This document shows positions 8,178 to 16,894 of a stretch of 64,000 nucleotides of DNA, one piece after another. The stretch lies in assembly GCF_902506505.1 (NCBI RefSeq), contig NZ_LR733406.1:1884117-1948116 (forward strand), written 5' to 3'. Source of the stretch: Pseudomonas sp. 8AS (GTDB lineage: Bacteria > Pseudomonadota > Gammaproteobacteria > Pseudomonadales > Pseudomonadaceae). Each line of letters starts with the position of its first letter. The stretch's first letter is position 1. The position numbers were made by a program, and so were the translations under genes. The notes below the pieces were generated by a model. That model did not search any database. It saw nothing but the letters and a program-made list of their open reading frames with translations, and was not told the origin of the DNA.

Positions 8178-10061
8178 TCAGACCTTGAAGCGGCCGAGCA
8201 GGCGGTCCTGCTGGCCGACCTGTTCGACCATCACCGCGCACTGGCGCACCTGCTGCTCGGCGCCGCCGGCCACTTCGTGGCTGATATCGCGGATGTTGGT
8301 GGTGTTGCGGTTGATCTCTTCGGTGGTGGCGCTCTGCTCCTCGGCGGCGGTGGCGATCTGCAGGTTCATGTCGTTGATGCGGGTGATCGCCTCGCGGATG
8401 CGCCCGAGCATGTCGTTGGCCGCGCCGGCGTCCTCGGCGGTCTTGCTGGCGGTGTCGCGGCTCTGCTGCATGCGTGCCTCGGCCTGGCGCACGCCGGTCT
8501 GCAGCTGGTCGATCATCTGGCGGATTTCCTGGGTCGACTGCTGGGTGCGCGAGGCCAGCGAGCGCACTTCGTCGGCGACCACGGCGAAGCCGCGGCCGGA
8601 CTCGCCGGCCCGCGCTGCCTCGATGGCGGCGTTGAGGGCGAGCAGGTTGGTCTGGTCGGCGATGCTGGTGATCACCGAGAGGATCGACTCGATGTTCTGG
8701 CTGAGCTTGGCCAGCTCGTTGATCGCCTGGCCGGTGTCGTCCATTTCGTCGGCCAGGCGCTTGATCGCCTCGGTGGACTTGGACACCACGCGCACGCCGT
8801 TCTCGGTCTCTTCGTTGGCGGCGATGGCGGCCTGGGCGGCGGCCTGGGCATTGCGCGCCACTTCTTCGGCGGTGGAGGCCATTTCCTGCATGGCGGTGGC
8901 CAGCTGGTCGAGTTCCTGCAACTGCTCCTGCAGGCGTCCGGCGGCCTGGTCGGCCTCGCTGGAGGTCAGCGCGGTGCTGTCGCGGACCTGGTGGGAGCTG
9001 CCCATCACCTCGCTGATCAGCGTCTGCAGGCTCTGCAGGAAGCGGTTGAATTCGTGGGAAACCAGGGAAATCTCGTCGTTGCCGGTGGCCGGCAGGCGGC
9101 GGGTGAGGTCGCCTTCGCCGCTGTTGACCTCCTTGAGCGAGGCGCTGAGATGGTCGAGCGGCCGGAGCAGGCTGTTCATCAGCACGCCGAGCACGATCAG
9201 GCTGATGATCACCCCCAGCACGGTGCCGATCACCGCGCGCCAGCTCAGGGCGTCGGCTTCGGCCATGACGATGCTCTTGTCCAGCACTACGCCGATGTAC
9301 CAGTCCATGCCCTTGAGGTTGGGCAGGGGGGTGAAGGACACCAGCAGATCCTTGCCGCCGCCGCGCAGCTCCTGTAGGTCCTTGTTCAGGGCCGGGCTCT
9401 TGCCGTCGAACAGGGCGCTGTAGGATTTGCTGTTCAGCTCACTGTCAGGGTGGGAAATGATGTTGCCGTTGCGGCTCAGCAGGAAGGCATAGCCGGCCCC
9501 GTTGAAGTCCAGGTTGTTGACCGCGTCGGCGATGGTCTTCAGGCGGATGTCGCCGCCGAAGGCGCCGAGGAACTGGCCGCCGTTGCGGATCTGGCCGACC
9601 GCGGAGATGAGGATCTCGCCGCTGGTGGAGTCGACATAGGGCTCGGTCAGCAGGGCCGTGCTGGCCGCCTTGCCGGTGGCGTACCAGGGGCGCTGGCGCC
9701 CGTCCCAGTCGGCGGCGGGCTGCCAGTCGTCACTGTTCTTGATCGGCTTGCCATCCGCTTCGAGGCTGCCGAAGACCAGGATGAACTCGTTCTTCAGCAT
9801 CGGCGCGTCGACCAGACGCTGGACTTCTTCGGGGCTGTAGTTGCTGTCGATGCTGTCGGCCATCAGGTCGATCAGCTTCAGCTTGGCGCTGAGCCAGTTC
9901 TCGATCTGCCGCGCCAGGGCGTTGCTCGACTCGGAAATGCTCGCTTCCACCTGGCTGCGCAAGGTGCTGCGGACTTGGTTGACTTGGGCGAGGGACAGTA
10001 GGCTGGTGGTGAGGAAGAGCACGCCGGCGGCTGCGAGGCCGACCTTGTGGGCGATTTTCAT
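8178..10061 (-). CDS. methyl-accepting chemotaxis protein with dCache-type sensor
   Basis: A 627-residue chemoreceptor. Order: membrane helix 1 (about 6-27), a large periplasmic double-Cache-like sensor (about 30-275, with [12 protein letters not shown] and [16 protein letters not shown]), membrane helix 2 (about 280-303), HAMP, and a full signalling domain whose hairpin tip reads [16 protein letters not shown]. It binds small ligands, commonly amino or organic acids, and controls CheA; the ligand is not readable. The C-terminus lacks a CheR-tethering pentapeptide. Start chosen at 10061, where AGGAG lies seven bases upstream; the frame is open 34 codons further but without support. Confidence 0.93.
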   Translation of the reverse strand: MKIAHKVGLAAAGVLFLTTSLLSLAQVNQVRSTLRSQVEASISESSNALARQIENWLSAKLKLIDLMADSIDSNYSPEEVQRLVDAPMLKNEFILVFGSLEADGKPIKNSDDWQPAADWDGRQRPWYATGKAASTALLTEPYVDSTSGEILISAVGQIRNGGQFLGAFGGDIRLKTIADAVNNLDFNGAGYAFLLSRNGNIISHPDSELNSKSYSALFDGKSPALNKDLQELRGGGKDLLVSFTPLPNLKGMDWYIGVVLDKSIVMAEADALSWRAVIGTVLGVIISLIVLGVLMNSLLRPLDHLSASLKEVNSGEGDLTRRLPATGNDEISLVSHEFNRFLQSLQTLISEVMGSSHQVRDSTALTSSEADQAAGRLQEQLQELDQLATAMQEMASTAEEVARNAQAAAQAAIAANEETENGVRVVSKSTEAIKRLADEMDDTGQAINELAKLSQNIESILSVITSIADQTNLLALNAAIEAARAGESGRGFAVVADEVRSLASRTQQSTQEIRQMIDQLQTGVRQAEARMQQSRDTASKTAEDAGAANDMLGRIREAITRINDMNLQIATAAEEQSATTEEINRNTTNIRDISHEVAGGAEQQVRQCAVMVEQVGQQDRLLGRFKV

Positions 10062-10257
10062 GGCATAGCTCCTGCGGCTATCAGGCAATTTTTTGTCGTT
10101 GTGGCCTCGCGTCCCTGAGTGGCTGTGCGCTACACGATAATGCAGACCGTGGCGTTGCGCCATTATGGCGACGCCAAAGAAAAGGCTTTTGTCCCATGCC
10201 TGTATTGCCGGGCTCGGGGCTGGGGTGGATGGCTCGGTGTTTCGCGATGTGCAAGGG

Positions 10258-10340
10258 GGGGCTGGCGTTGAGCGCAGCGAAGCCCGGCAAGTGGGGCGGG
10301 ATCGTTGGGTTTCGCCGCGCGGCTCGTCAACCCGGCCTAC
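10258..10340. repeat. GTAG-type palindromic repeat, family B copy 2
   Basis: Degenerate left end (GGGCTGGCGTTGAGCGCAG) and intact right end CCCGGCCTAC, with inner arms GCGAAGCCC / GGGTTTCGCCGC. The 38 bp after the palindrome (GACTCATCGCC, then TTGCAACACGCAATG) resemble the flanks of copies 1 and 3. Confidence 0.7.
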
Positions 10341-10381
10341 GACTCATCGCCTTTGCAACACGCAATGAAGATATCGCCAAG

Positions 10382-10405
10382 AAAAAGCCCGACACTAGGT
10401 CGGGC
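10382..10405 (-). terminator. intrinsic terminator of the crotonase gene
   Basis: Stem AAGCCCGAC / GTCGGGCTT; on the minus strand the stem is followed by TTTTTC. It lies 20 bp past the crotonase stop codon. Confidence 0.85.
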
Positions 10406-10425
10406 TTGGTTCTGCCGGCGGGGGC

Positions 10426-11115
10426 TTAGCCGAGGTGCTGCTGATCCAGCACGATGGCCTGGTCCAGGGTTTCCAGGAAGGCCTTGCGCACTTTCAGCTT
10501 GGTGTTCTTGTGCGCGGTCATGTTGATCTTCTTCAACTGCTGGGCGACGGCGACGGCAGTGGTCATCAGCTCCTCGGCCGGCACCACCTTGTCGAGGAAG
10601 CCGGCATCCACCGCGTCCCGCGGGTTGAAGATCTCGCCATTGATCACCGAGCGGTGGAAGGCCGACTTGCGCAGGCGGTCACGGGCCAGCTCGATGCCGG
10701 CGTGGTGCATGGTCATGCCGATCTGCACTTCGTTCAGGCCGATGTTGAACGGGCCGTCGACGCCGATGCGGTAGTCGGCCGAGAGCAGGATGAAGGCGCC
10801 CTTGGCGATGGCGTGGCCGGGGCAGGCGACGATGATCGGGAAGGGGTGGCTGAGCATGCGTCGCGCCAGGGTCGAGCCGGCGGTGACCAGGGCCACGGCG
10901 TTCTGCGGGCCGGAAGTCATCACCTTGAGGTCGTAGCCGCCGGAGAGGATGCCCGGCTGGCCGGTGACGATCACTACGGCGCGATCCTGTGCGGCCTGGT
11001 CCAGGGCGGCATTGAAAGCGGCAATCACGTCCGGGGAGATGGCGTTGACCTTGCCGTTGTTCAGGGTCAGGGTGGCAATGCCGTCTTCGAGTTGGTAGCT
11101 GATCAGGTCGCTCAT
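10426..11115 (-). CDS. enoyl-CoA hydratase/isomerase family protein (short crotonase)
   Basis: A 229-residue crotonase-fold protein, shorter than the usual 255-265. The oxyanion-hole region SGGYDLKV and the second conserved region ADYRIGVDGPFNIGLNEVQIG are present, including one glutamate at the usual catalytic position (NEVQIG); the first hydratase glutamate is not obvious (AKGAFILLSADYR), so isomerase or other crotonase chemistry is possible. Similar stand-alone proteins are annotated as crotonase/enoyl-CoA hydratase family in Pseudomonas. Single-gene unit with its own terminator; an 18-bp palindrome lies 76 bp before the start. Confidence 0.87.
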   Translation of the reverse strand: MSDLISYQLEDGIATLTLNNGKVNAISPDVIAAFNAALDQAAQDRAVVIVTGQPGILSGGYDLKVMTSGPQNAVALVTAGSTLARRMLSHPFPIIVACPGHAIAKGAFILLSADYRIGVDGPFNIGLNEVQIGMTMHHAGIELARDRLRKSAFHRSVINGEIFNPRDAVDAGFLDKVVPAEELMTTAVAVAQQLKKINMTAHKNTKLKVRKAFLETLDQAIVLDQQHLG

Positions 11116-11190
11116 GGCGGGGTTCCTAGTCCTGGAGTGGGCTGAAGTGGCGCTGACGTTACCCAGCGAGTCGCCGCGGGTAAAGCGCTT

Positions 11191-11208
11191 TGACTGACCG
11201 CGCAGTCA
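11191..11208. promoter_or_regulatory. palindrome, candidate operator of the crotonase gene
   Basis: TGACTG-N6-CAGTCA, a perfect 6-bp-arm dyad, 76 bp upstream of the crotonase start and 81 bp before the small membrane protein on the other strand. The size suits a TetR-type dimer. Binding protein unknown. Confidence 0.35.
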
Positions 11209-11288
11209 TCGCCCGCCCTCGAACTGGGCAATTGGCTGCTATGCCAGTGGGTGACTTGGGTTAGTCGGCAACCTGAGGAGTGCCCGTC

Positions 11289-11507
11289 ATGCCGCGAATC
11301 GCTCATCTATTGCTGCGCGCCAGCCTGGTGCTGTGCCTGCCGGGGCTGATGCTGCTGGCTGCCAGCAGCGCCAGCCACAACCCGGCCGGGGTGGTGCAGT
11401 TGTTCGTCTGCAGCCTGCTGATCTCCCAGGGGTTGCTCCTGTTCGGCGGCGAGCGTTTCGCCCCGGCCGAGCCGCAAACTCGCGATAAAACCCGACGCCC
11501 GGCATAA
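11289..11507 (+). CDS. small two-helix membrane protein (72 aa)
   Basis: A 72-residue protein with two predicted membrane helices (about 5-25, LLLRASLVLCLPGLMLLAAS, and about 35-53, VVQLFVCSLLISQGLLLFGG) and a short basic cytoplasmic tail ending KTRRPA. GAGGAG lies eight bases before the ATG at 11289; a GTG three codons earlier is less well placed. No family recognised. It is divergent from the crotonase gene and followed by tRNA-Ser. Confidence 0.6.
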   Translation: MPRIAHLLLRASLVLCLPGLMLLAASSASHNPAGVVQLFVCSLLISQGLLLFGGERFAPAEPQTRDKTRRPA

Positions 11508-11599
11508 GCGCATGAATCCACTGAAAAAAACTTTTGCCTTAGGGCGCCTCTTCGGCTACATTAGCGCGCCTCGACAGACCAGACGGTTTGCCGAGATCC

Positions 11600-11689
11600 G
11601 GTGAAGTGTCCGAGCGGTTGAAGGAGCACGCCTGGAAAGTGTGTATACGGGAAACCGTATCGTGGGTTCGAATCCCACCTTCACCGCCA
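11600..11689 (+). tRNA. tRNA-Ser (GGA)
   Basis: A 90-nt class II tRNA. Acceptor arms GGTGAAG / CTTCACC, anticodon loop CTGGAAA with anticodon GGA, a long variable arm (TATACGG / CCGTATC), T-loop GGGTTCGAATCCC, discriminator G and encoded CCA. It decodes UCC/UCU. Followed by an intrinsic terminator. Confidence 0.97.
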
Positions 11690-11701
11690 GATAGCTACAC
11701 G

Positions 11702-11738
11702 AAAAACCCCGAGAACTGAAAAGTCCTCGGGGTTTTTT
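11702..11738. terminator. bidirectional terminator between tRNA-Ser and yqaA
   Basis: Stem AAAAACCCCGAG / CTCGGGGTTTTTT around a GAACTGAAAAGTC loop; T-runs on both strands, so it can end both the tRNA and the minus-strand nickel module. Confidence 0.85.
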
Positions 11739-11774
11739 GCTTTCTGCTGCCTGTGAGGCGCCGCAGGTTGGTCC

Positions 11775-12221
11775 TTAGGCCAGGCCGGCCCAGCCCAGGG
11801 TCAGGGTGGCCAGTGCCAGGTAGCGGCCGGCTTTGGCCAGCAGCACGATGAGCAGAAAGCTCCAGAAGGGTTCGCGCATGAGGCCGGCGACCACCGTCAG
11901 CGGGTCGCCGATCAGCGGCACCCAGCTCAGCAACAGCGACCAGCGCCCGTAGCGGTGGTAGGCCTGCTGGGCACGCTGCAGGCGGTCGGCGCTGACCGGG
12001 AACCAGCGCTTCTCGCGCCAGTGTTCGAGGTAGCGGCCCAGCAGCCAGTTCAGCGCCGAGCCGAGGACATTGCCGGCGGTCGCCACCAGCAGCAGGCCGG
12101 CGATCGGCTGGTGCCCGGCCAGCAGCAGGCCGGCCAGCACCGCTTCCGACTGCAGCGGCAGCAGGGTGGCGGCGCCGAAGGCGGCGAGGAACAGGCCCAG
12201 GTAGGTCGGGATGTCCCACAT
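11775..12221 (-). CDS. YqaA/DedA-family inner membrane protein
   Basis: A 148-residue small DedA (VTT/SNARE-associated) protein with about four hydrophobic segments, including GNVLGSALNWLLGRYLEHW, the family's glycine-rich G-x3-G region, and a basic stretch after it. Members are proposed to act in lipid or membrane-potential homeostasis; the role of YqaA is not established. It starts 9 bp after the RcnA stop codon and is therefore probably co-transcribed with the nickel/cobalt module. Confidence 0.85.
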   Translation of the reverse strand: MWDIPTYLGLFLAAFGAATLLPLQSEAVLAGLLLAGHQPIAGLLLVATAGNVLGSALNWLLGRYLEHWREKRWFPVSADRLQRAQQAYHRYGRWSLLLSWVPLIGDPLTVVAGLMREPFWSFLLIVLLAKAGRYLALATLTLGWAGLA

Positions 12222-12230
12222 CAGTGCGGC

Positions 12231-13352
12231 TCAGGCATGCAGGCCGGACCAGCCGAGCAGGCCGACATAGATGCCGACGGCGATGATCAGCAGGCCGGAG
12301 AAGTAGGGCGCGCGCCGCGCCAGGCTGCTCAGCCAGGGCCAGCGGCTGCTGGCATGGCGGCTGCCGATGGCGGCGAGCACGCCGACAGTGACCAGGGTCA
12401 GGGCCAGGCCGATGCTGAAGCACAGCACCAGGACCGCGCCGAGGGTCACGGCCTTGACCTGCAGGCACAGCAGCAGGACGGTGATGGCGGCCGGGCAGGG
12501 AATCAGCCCGCCGGTGAGGCCGAACAGGACGACCTGGCCGGTGCTCACCGTGCGGTTGTTGAAGCGCTGGCGAATGTCGTTGGCGTGGGCGAGTTCATGG
12601 GCATCCTTGTAGCCGTCGGCGCTCAGCTCCAGGCCCGGCAGCGGGTCATGGCTGTGGTCATGCCCGGTTTCGTCGAAGTTCAGCTCGTAGTCATGGCTGT
12701 GCCCGCCATGTCCCAGGCTCAGGCGCACGCTGAACTGGTGCGGTTCGGCAATCTCGTCCAGCGATTGCAGGTAGCCGCCGTGTTCGGCGAAGTGGAAGGC
12801 CTGGATCTGGCCGTCCGGGCGGGTGGTCAGCAGGCGCACTTCGCGGGCCGGCCAGGCCGTGCCGCCAAGCGCTTGCAGGCGCCAGCGCGGCGGAGCGTCG
12901 TCCTCGGCAATCGACAGCTCGATGTGGCCATGCCCGGTATCGATACGCCGGCTTTCGCCGTGGTGGTGGTGCCCGTGCCCGGCAGCGTCCTCCAGGTGCC
13001 AGAGCCGTTCGCCGCGCCAGGTGCGCCAGAGCATCCAGCTGGCAATGGCGATGATGGCGGCGGCGGATACCAGCTGGAAGTAGGGTTCGGTGGTCTCGGC
13101 GTCCAGGTTGCGCCCCAGGTACAGGCCGACCATCGCCACCAGCCAGACCACGGCGGTATGCGACAGCGTTGCCGCCAGCCCGAGCAGCACGGCCTGCTTC
13201 ACCGTGCCGCGGATGGCGACGATGAACGCCGCCATCATGGTCTTCGAGTGCCCGGGTTCCAGGCCGTGCAGCACGCCCAGGAGGATGGCGCTGGGCACAT
13301 ACAGCCAGGCCTGGGCGGTGCCCTGCTGCAGCAGTTGAGCGAAATTCGACAT
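12231..13352 (-). CDS. rcnA: nickel/cobalt efflux transporter RcnA
   Basis: A 373-residue NicO/RcnA-family exporter of Ni2+ and Co2+ in the inner membrane. Visible marks: the N-terminal HGLEPGHSK motif (29-37), a cytoplasmic histidine-rich loop near 125-145 (GHGHHHHGE, then GHGH) and a second His/Asp-rich run near 220-247 (GHGGHSHD, GHDHSHD), with about six membrane helices. It begins 6 bp after the sensor gene, so the sensor and its exporter form one operon, controlled at the G/C-tract operator upstream of the sensor. Confidence 0.93.
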   Translation of the reverse strand: MSNFAQLLQQGTAQAWLYVPSAILLGVLHGLEPGHSKTMMAAFIVAIRGTVKQAVLLGLAATLSHTAVVWLVAMVGLYLGRNLDAETTEPYFQLVSAAAIIAIASWMLWRTWRGERLWHLEDAAGHGHHHHGESRRIDTGHGHIELSIAEDDAPPRWRLQALGGTAWPAREVRLLTTRPDGQIQAFHFAEHGGYLQSLDEIAEPHQFSVRLSLGHGGHSHDYELNFDETGHDHSHDPLPGLELSADGYKDAHELAHANDIRQRFNNRTVSTGQVVLFGLTGGLIPCPAAITVLLLCLQVKAVTLGAVLVLCFSIGLALTLVTVGVLAAIGSRHASSRWPWLSSLARRAPYFSGLLIIAVGIYVGLLGWSGLHA

Positions 13353-13358
13353 GGGGAC

Positions 13359-13646
13359 CTAGAGGTATTTGCTGATTTGCTTGAATTCTTCCAGCGGCGC
13401 GTGATCGCCGCTGCCGAGGGCGGCCACGCTGTGTTCCAGGCAGTGGTCGATATGGTCCTGGATCAGGGTGCGCTTGGCCTGGCAGACGGCTTTTTCCACG
13501 GCATGCAGCTGCTGGGCGATATCCACGCAGGGGCGGTCGGCCTCGAGCATGCCGATGATGCTGCGCAGATGCCCTTCGGCGCGCTTCAGGCGCTTGATGA
13601 TGGCCGCGTGGCTCTGGTGCAGGTGCGGTGCTGGTGGTGTGTCCAT
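13359..13646 (-). CDS. CsoR/RcnR-family metal-sensing repressor, InrS-like (nickel)
   Basis: A 95-residue all-helical repressor. Aligned on the GxG/EGH turn to E. coli RcnR, its four metal positions are His8, Cys40, His65 and Cys69. RcnR itself has His-Cys-His-His and CsoR has no first His, so H-C-H-C matches the cyanobacterial nickel sensor InrS best (alignment by eye). It should repress the operon sensor-rcnA-yqaA and release DNA on binding Ni2+ (or Co2+). A perfect G/C-tract operator lies 39 bp before the start. FrmR-type formaldehyde sensing is unlikely because the partner is a metal exporter. Confidence 0.9.
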   Translation of the reverse strand: MDTPPAPHLHQSHAAIIKRLKRAEGHLRSIIGMLEADRPCVDIAQQLHAVEKAVCQAKRTLIQDHIDHCLEHSVAALGSGDHAPLEEFKQISKYL

Positions 13647-13684
13647 CGAGGGCCCCGTGCGTGCCTGGTTGATGGCATCAGGTT

Positions 13685-13701
13685 ATCCCCCCTGGGGGGA
13701 T
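13685..13701. promoter_or_regulatory. RcnR/InrS-type operator
   Basis: A perfect 17-bp palindrome, AT-C6-T-G6-AT. G/C tracts flanked by AT are the known recognition feature of RcnR, CsoR and InrS repressors. It lies 39 bp upstream of the sensor gene. Confidence 0.85.
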
Positions 13702-13703
13702 GC

Positions 13704-14291
13704 TGGCAAGGCGGCGGGGCGAGCGCTGGGCGATAGGGGAAGGCCGGCCGGCGGCGCGCGGGTAGCGCACCGCTGGCGAGGCCAGGGCGGGGGAGGAGGG
13801 CGCCGCCTCGTGAGCATTGCCCTGCCGCGGGCACCCCGGTACCTGACCAGTGACGTATGGGGAGTGTCGACGGCGCCGTCACGGTAAGAGCCGCGCGTAG
13901 GGCGGTCAATTGCGCTTGGCGAACTTTGGTTCGGTAATCGGTCGCAGTCGGCAATTCGCCGGCAGGCTCTGTAGGCCCGGCTGCTGGCGCAGGGTCGCCG
14001 CCAGCCGCGTAACCGGCCATTCCAGCAGGGCGCGAGGCAATCTGTGTGCGCTTATCGAACACTCGGGCGCCGCCCGAATTGCGCCGGGCGCCGTCGATCT
14101 CTAGTGTCGGGCCCGGATTCCAGGGCCTGTGCTCGCTGTGCGCGGTTGCTCGACCGTGCGCCGGGGCTGCAACCGTTCATCCCCTGCCTGCCCGCCGGGG
14201 CTGGTGCCCGGCCCGGAATCGGTGACAATCTGACAAGAGGCTGCGACAAAACACCGCGCCGCCCCATAACAACAAACAGAGTGCCTTGCCC
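13704..14291. other. 588-bp intergenic region before benR
   Basis: No gene supported on either strand. The left end carries the divergent promoter of the nickel module; the right end is the benR promoter and leader, with an AAnAAnAA motif at 14268-14275. The middle is GC-rich and contains only chance frames. Confidence 0.55.
14268..14275 (+). promoter_or_regulatory. Crc/Hfq-type CA motif in benR leader
   Basis: AACAACAA, matching the AAnAAnAA target bound by Hfq with Crc, 16 bases before the benR ATG at 14292. Predicts translational repression of benR by preferred carbon sources. Confidence 0.65.
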
Positions 14292-15248
14292 ATGGACAGT
14301 TGCCTGCTGAGTGATGGCAGCCGTGTGTTCGAGCGTGCCGACCCCTACGCGGTGTCGAGCTACGTCAACCAGCACGTCGGTTGCCACGATATCCGCCTGC
14401 CCACCGTCGGGCGGCCGGAGGCCTCGCTCAATCACCGCAAGTTCGCCAGCCTGGACCTGTGTCGCATCAGCTATGGCGGCAGCGTGCGGGTCACCTCGCC
14501 GGCGCTGGAAACCATCTACCACCTGCAGGTGCTGCTGCGCGGCCATTGCCTGTGGCGCGGGCGCGGCGAGGAGCACTATTTCAGCCCGGGCGAGCTGCTG
14601 CTGATCAACCCGCATGATCCGGTCGACCTGACCTATTCGGACGACTGCGAGAAATTCATCGTCAAGCTGCCCTCGGACCTGCTCGACAAGACCTGCCGCG
14701 ACAGCCAGTGGCTGCGCCCGGCCGAAGGCATCCGCTTCGCCCCGCGGCACAGCCTGCAGCAGCTGGACGGCTTCATCGGCCTGTTGCAGCTGGTGTGTGG
14801 CGAGGCCGAGAGCGCGCAGACGGTGGCGCAGGTGCAGGAGCAGTACACCCGCATCATCGCCACCAAGCTGCTGGCGCTGCTCAGCAGCAACGTCAGCCGG
14901 GTGTTGCCGGGGCAGGGCGATGCCAGCTTCGAGCGCATCGTCCAGTTCATCGAGGACAACCTCAGGCAGGACATCAGCGTCGAGCAGCTGGCCCAGCTGG
15001 CCCACAGCAGCCCGCGTTCGCTCTATGCGCTGTTCGAGCGGCACACCGGCACCACGCCCAAGGGCTTCATCCGCCAGAAGAAGCTGGAGCAGATCCGCGC
15101 CAGCCTGAGCGACCCGGCCTCGCGGGTACGCAATGTCACCGAGGTGGCGCTGGACTACGGCTTCCTTCACCTCGGGCGCTTCTCCGAAAGCTACAAGAGC
15201 GCCTTCGGCGAGCTGCCGTCCGATACCCTGCGCCGGCGCGAGTCCTGA
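14292..15248 (+). CDS. benR: AraC/XylS-family activator of benzoate catabolism BenR
   Basis: A 318-residue regulator. The N-terminal effector domain (about 1-200, starting MDSCLLSDGSRVFERADPYA) is followed by a two-HTH AraC domain (about 215-315; DISVEQLAQLAHSSPRSLYA and the second helix near EVALDYGFLHLGRFSESYK). BenR binds benzoate and activates the benA promoter; two matching boxes are present at 15433-15469. An in-frame TTG at 14286 is an alternative start, but 14292 gives the usual 318 residues. The CA motif in the leader suggests post-transcriptional control by Crc. Confidence 0.95.
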   Translation: MDSCLLSDGSRVFERADPYAVSSYVNQHVGCHDIRLPTVGRPEASLNHRKFASLDLCRISYGGSVRVTSPALETIYHLQVLLRGHCLWRGRGEEHYFSPGELLLINPHDPVDLTYSDDCEKFIVKLPSDLLDKTCRDSQWLRPAEGIRFAPRHSLQQLDGFIGLLQLVCGEAESAQTVAQVQEQYTRIIATKLLALLSSNVSRVLPGQGDASFERIVQFIEDNLRQDISVEQLAQLAHSSPRSLYALFERHTGTTPKGFIRQKKLEQIRASLSDPASRVRNVTEVALDYGFLHLGRFSESYKSAFGELPSDTLRRRES

Positions 15249-15256
15249 ACCTATCT

Positions 15257-15309
15257 CCGTGCGCACCGGGGCCATGTACGGGCCTTGTGGTGCGCGCGGC
15301 GCACCCTAC
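15257..15309. repeat. GTAG-type palindrome, family C copy 1 (left end lost)
   Basis: CCGTGCGCACC ... GGTGCGCGCGGCGCACCCTAC. Right end intact, left GTAGGGTGCG missing. Located between benR and the benA promoter. Confidence 0.65.
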
Positions 15310-15432
15310 GGCTATCCAAACCTGCGCAACCCTCTCTAGTCGGCCCATCCTGGGCCGGTCGGGCACTCCGTTAATCGCTGCAGGCCGCGTATTCACTGGC
15401 TTGTACGACTTTGGTCGAGCCGCGCCGGTTTT

Positions 15433-15469
15433 TGCAGAAAACGGATAAAGGTCCTGCACAAAGCGGATA
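15433..15469 (+). promoter_or_regulatory. two BenR/XylS binding boxes
   Basis: TGCA-N6-GGATA occurs twice, at 15433-15447 and 15455-15469, starts 22 bp apart. It matches the XylS/BenR consensus TGCA-N6-GGNTA exactly in both. The second box abuts the expected -35 region, the classical class II activator position. Confidence 0.9.
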
Positions 15470-15497
15470 TTGCCCGTCAGTCCCAAGTCATAGCCTT
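15468..15497 (+). promoter_or_regulatory. benA promoter (-35 overlapped by BenR box, -10 TAGCCT)
   Basis: No recognisable -35; TAGCCT at 15491-15496 is like the TAGGCT -10 of the TOL Pm promoter. The 21 bp between the end of the proximal box and this hexamer equal the Pm spacing as remembered. Start of transcription expected near 15503. Confidence 0.7.
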
Positions 15498-15511
15498 CAT
15501 ACCGTTGACAC

Positions 15512-15519
15512 AATAACAA
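15512..15519 (+). promoter_or_regulatory. Crc/Hfq-type CA motif in benA leader
   Basis: AATAACAA (AAnAAnAA) immediately before the GGAG ribosome-binding site of benA. Confidence 0.65.
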
Positions 15520-15532
15520 CGGAGCCATGGCG

Positions 15533-16894
15533 ATGAACCTGGGACTCGACTACCTGAACGGCCTGCTGCAAGAAGACAAAGAACAGGGCATTTTCCGCTG
15601 CAAGCGGGAGATGTTCACCGACCCGCGCCTGTTCGACCTGGAGATGGAGCACATCTTCGAAGGCAACTGGCTGTACCTGGCCCACGAAAGCCAGATCCCG
15701 CAGAACAACGACTACTACACCACCCACATGGGGCGCCAGCCGATCTTCATCGCGCGCAACAAGGAGGGTGAGCTCAACGCCTTCATCAACGCCTGCAGCC
15801 ACCGCGGCGCCATGCTCTGCCGCTTCAAGAGCGGCAACAAGGCCACCTACACCTGCCCGTTCCACGGCTGGACCTTCAACAACAACGGCAAGCTGCTCAA
15901 GGTCAAAGACCCCAAGGAAGCCGGCTACCCGGACAGCTTCGACTGCGATGGCTCCCACGATCTGAAGAAGGTCGCGCGCTTCGAGTCCTACCGCGGCTTC
16001 CTGTTCGGCAGCCTGCGCGAAGACGTGGCGCCACTGGAAGAATTCCTCGGCGAGTCGCGCAAGATCATCGACATGATCTGCGACCAGTCCAGCGCAGGCC
16101 TGGAAGTGCTGCGCGGTTCCAGCACCTACGTCTATGAAGGCAACTGGAAGCTGCAGGCCGAGAACGGCGCCGACGGCTACCACGTCACCGCCGTGCACTG
16201 GAACTACGCCGCCACCCAGCAGCAGCGCAAGCTGAAAGAAGCGGGCGACGACATCCGCGCCATGAGCGCCGGCGGCTGGGGCAAGAAGGGCGGCGGTTTC
16301 TACTCCTTCGAGAACGGCCACCTGCTGCTCTGGACCCGCTGGGACAACCCCGAGGACCGTCCGCTGTTCGCCGACCGCGAACGCCTGGCCGCCGAGTTCG
16401 GCGAGGCCCGCGCCGACTGGATGATTGGCCATTCGCGCAACCTCTGCCTGTACCCCAACCTGTACCTGATGGACCAGTTCGGTTCGCAGCTGCGCGTGGC
16501 CCGGCCGCTGTCGGTGGACAAGACCGAAGTGACCATCTACTGCATCGCGCCCAAGGGCGAGTGCGCCGAGGCGCGTTCCCGCCGCATCCGCCAGTACGAA
16601 GACTTCTTCAACGTCTCCGGTATGGCCACTCCCGATGACCTGGAAGAGTTCCGTGCCTGCCAGCAGGGTTTTGCCGGCCGCGCCATGGAATGGAACGACA
16701 TGTCGCGCGGGGCCAAGCACTGGGTCGACGGCGCCGACGAGTCGGCCCAGGAAATCGACCTTCACCCGCTGATGAGCGGCGTGCGCACCGAGGATGAGGG
16801 CCTGTTCGTGCTGCAGCACCACTACTGGCAGCAGCAGATGATCGAGGCGCTGAAAAAGCAGCAGGACCAGCTGATCCACGTGGAGGGCGCGTAA
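15533..16894 (+). CDS. benA: benzoate 1,2-dioxygenase large (alpha) subunit
   Basis: A 453-residue ring-hydroxylating oxygenase alpha subunit. The Rieske cluster ligands are Cys88-x-His90 (CSHRG) and Cys108-x2-His111 (CPFHGW); the mononuclear iron ligands lie in the [13 protein letters not shown] region and a later Asp. With BenB and BenC it converts benzoate to the cis-dihydrodiol (2-hydro-1,2-dihydroxybenzoate). Start set at 15533 because GGAG is eight bases upstream and the protein then begins MNLGLDYLN like known BenA; an ATG two codons earlier has only a two-base spacing. First gene of the benABCD operon, under BenR control. Confidence 0.96.
   Translation: MNLGLDYLNGLLQEDKEQGIFRCKREMFTDPRLFDLEMEHIFEGNWLYLAHESQIPQNNDYYTTHMGRQPIFIARNKEGELNAFINACSHRGAMLCRFKSGNKATYTCPFHGWTFNNNGKLLKVKDPKEAGYPDSFDCDGSHDLKKVARFESYRGFLFGSLREDVAPLEEFLGESRKIIDMICDQSSAGLEVLRGSSTYVYEGNWKLQAENGADGYHVTAVHWNYAATQQQRKLKEAGDDIRAMSAGGWGKKGGGFYSFENGHLLLWTRWDNPEDRPLFADRERLAAEFGEARADWMIGHSRNLCLYPNLYLMDQFGSQLRVARPLSVDKTEVTIYCIAPKGECAEARSRRIRQYEDFFNVSGMATPDDLEEFRACQQGFAGRAMEWNDMSRGAKHWVDGADESAQEIDLHPLMSGVRTEDEGLFVLQHHYWQQQMIEALKKQQDQLIHVEGA

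Larger units (their letters stand above)
10062..10425. other. 364-bp intergenic region
   Basis: Contains the promoter region of the chemoreceptor (minus strand), a family B palindrome (10258-10340) and the terminator of the crotonase gene (10382-10405). No gene supported. Confidence 0.6.

Noticed and set aside
11955..13736. 593-codon frame opposite yqaA, rcnA and the sensor
   Set aside because: Antisense shadow over three recognised genes; no start signal.
13910..14104. Small frames in the gap before benR
   Set aside because: Start signals, hydrophobic pattern and conservation marks are missing.
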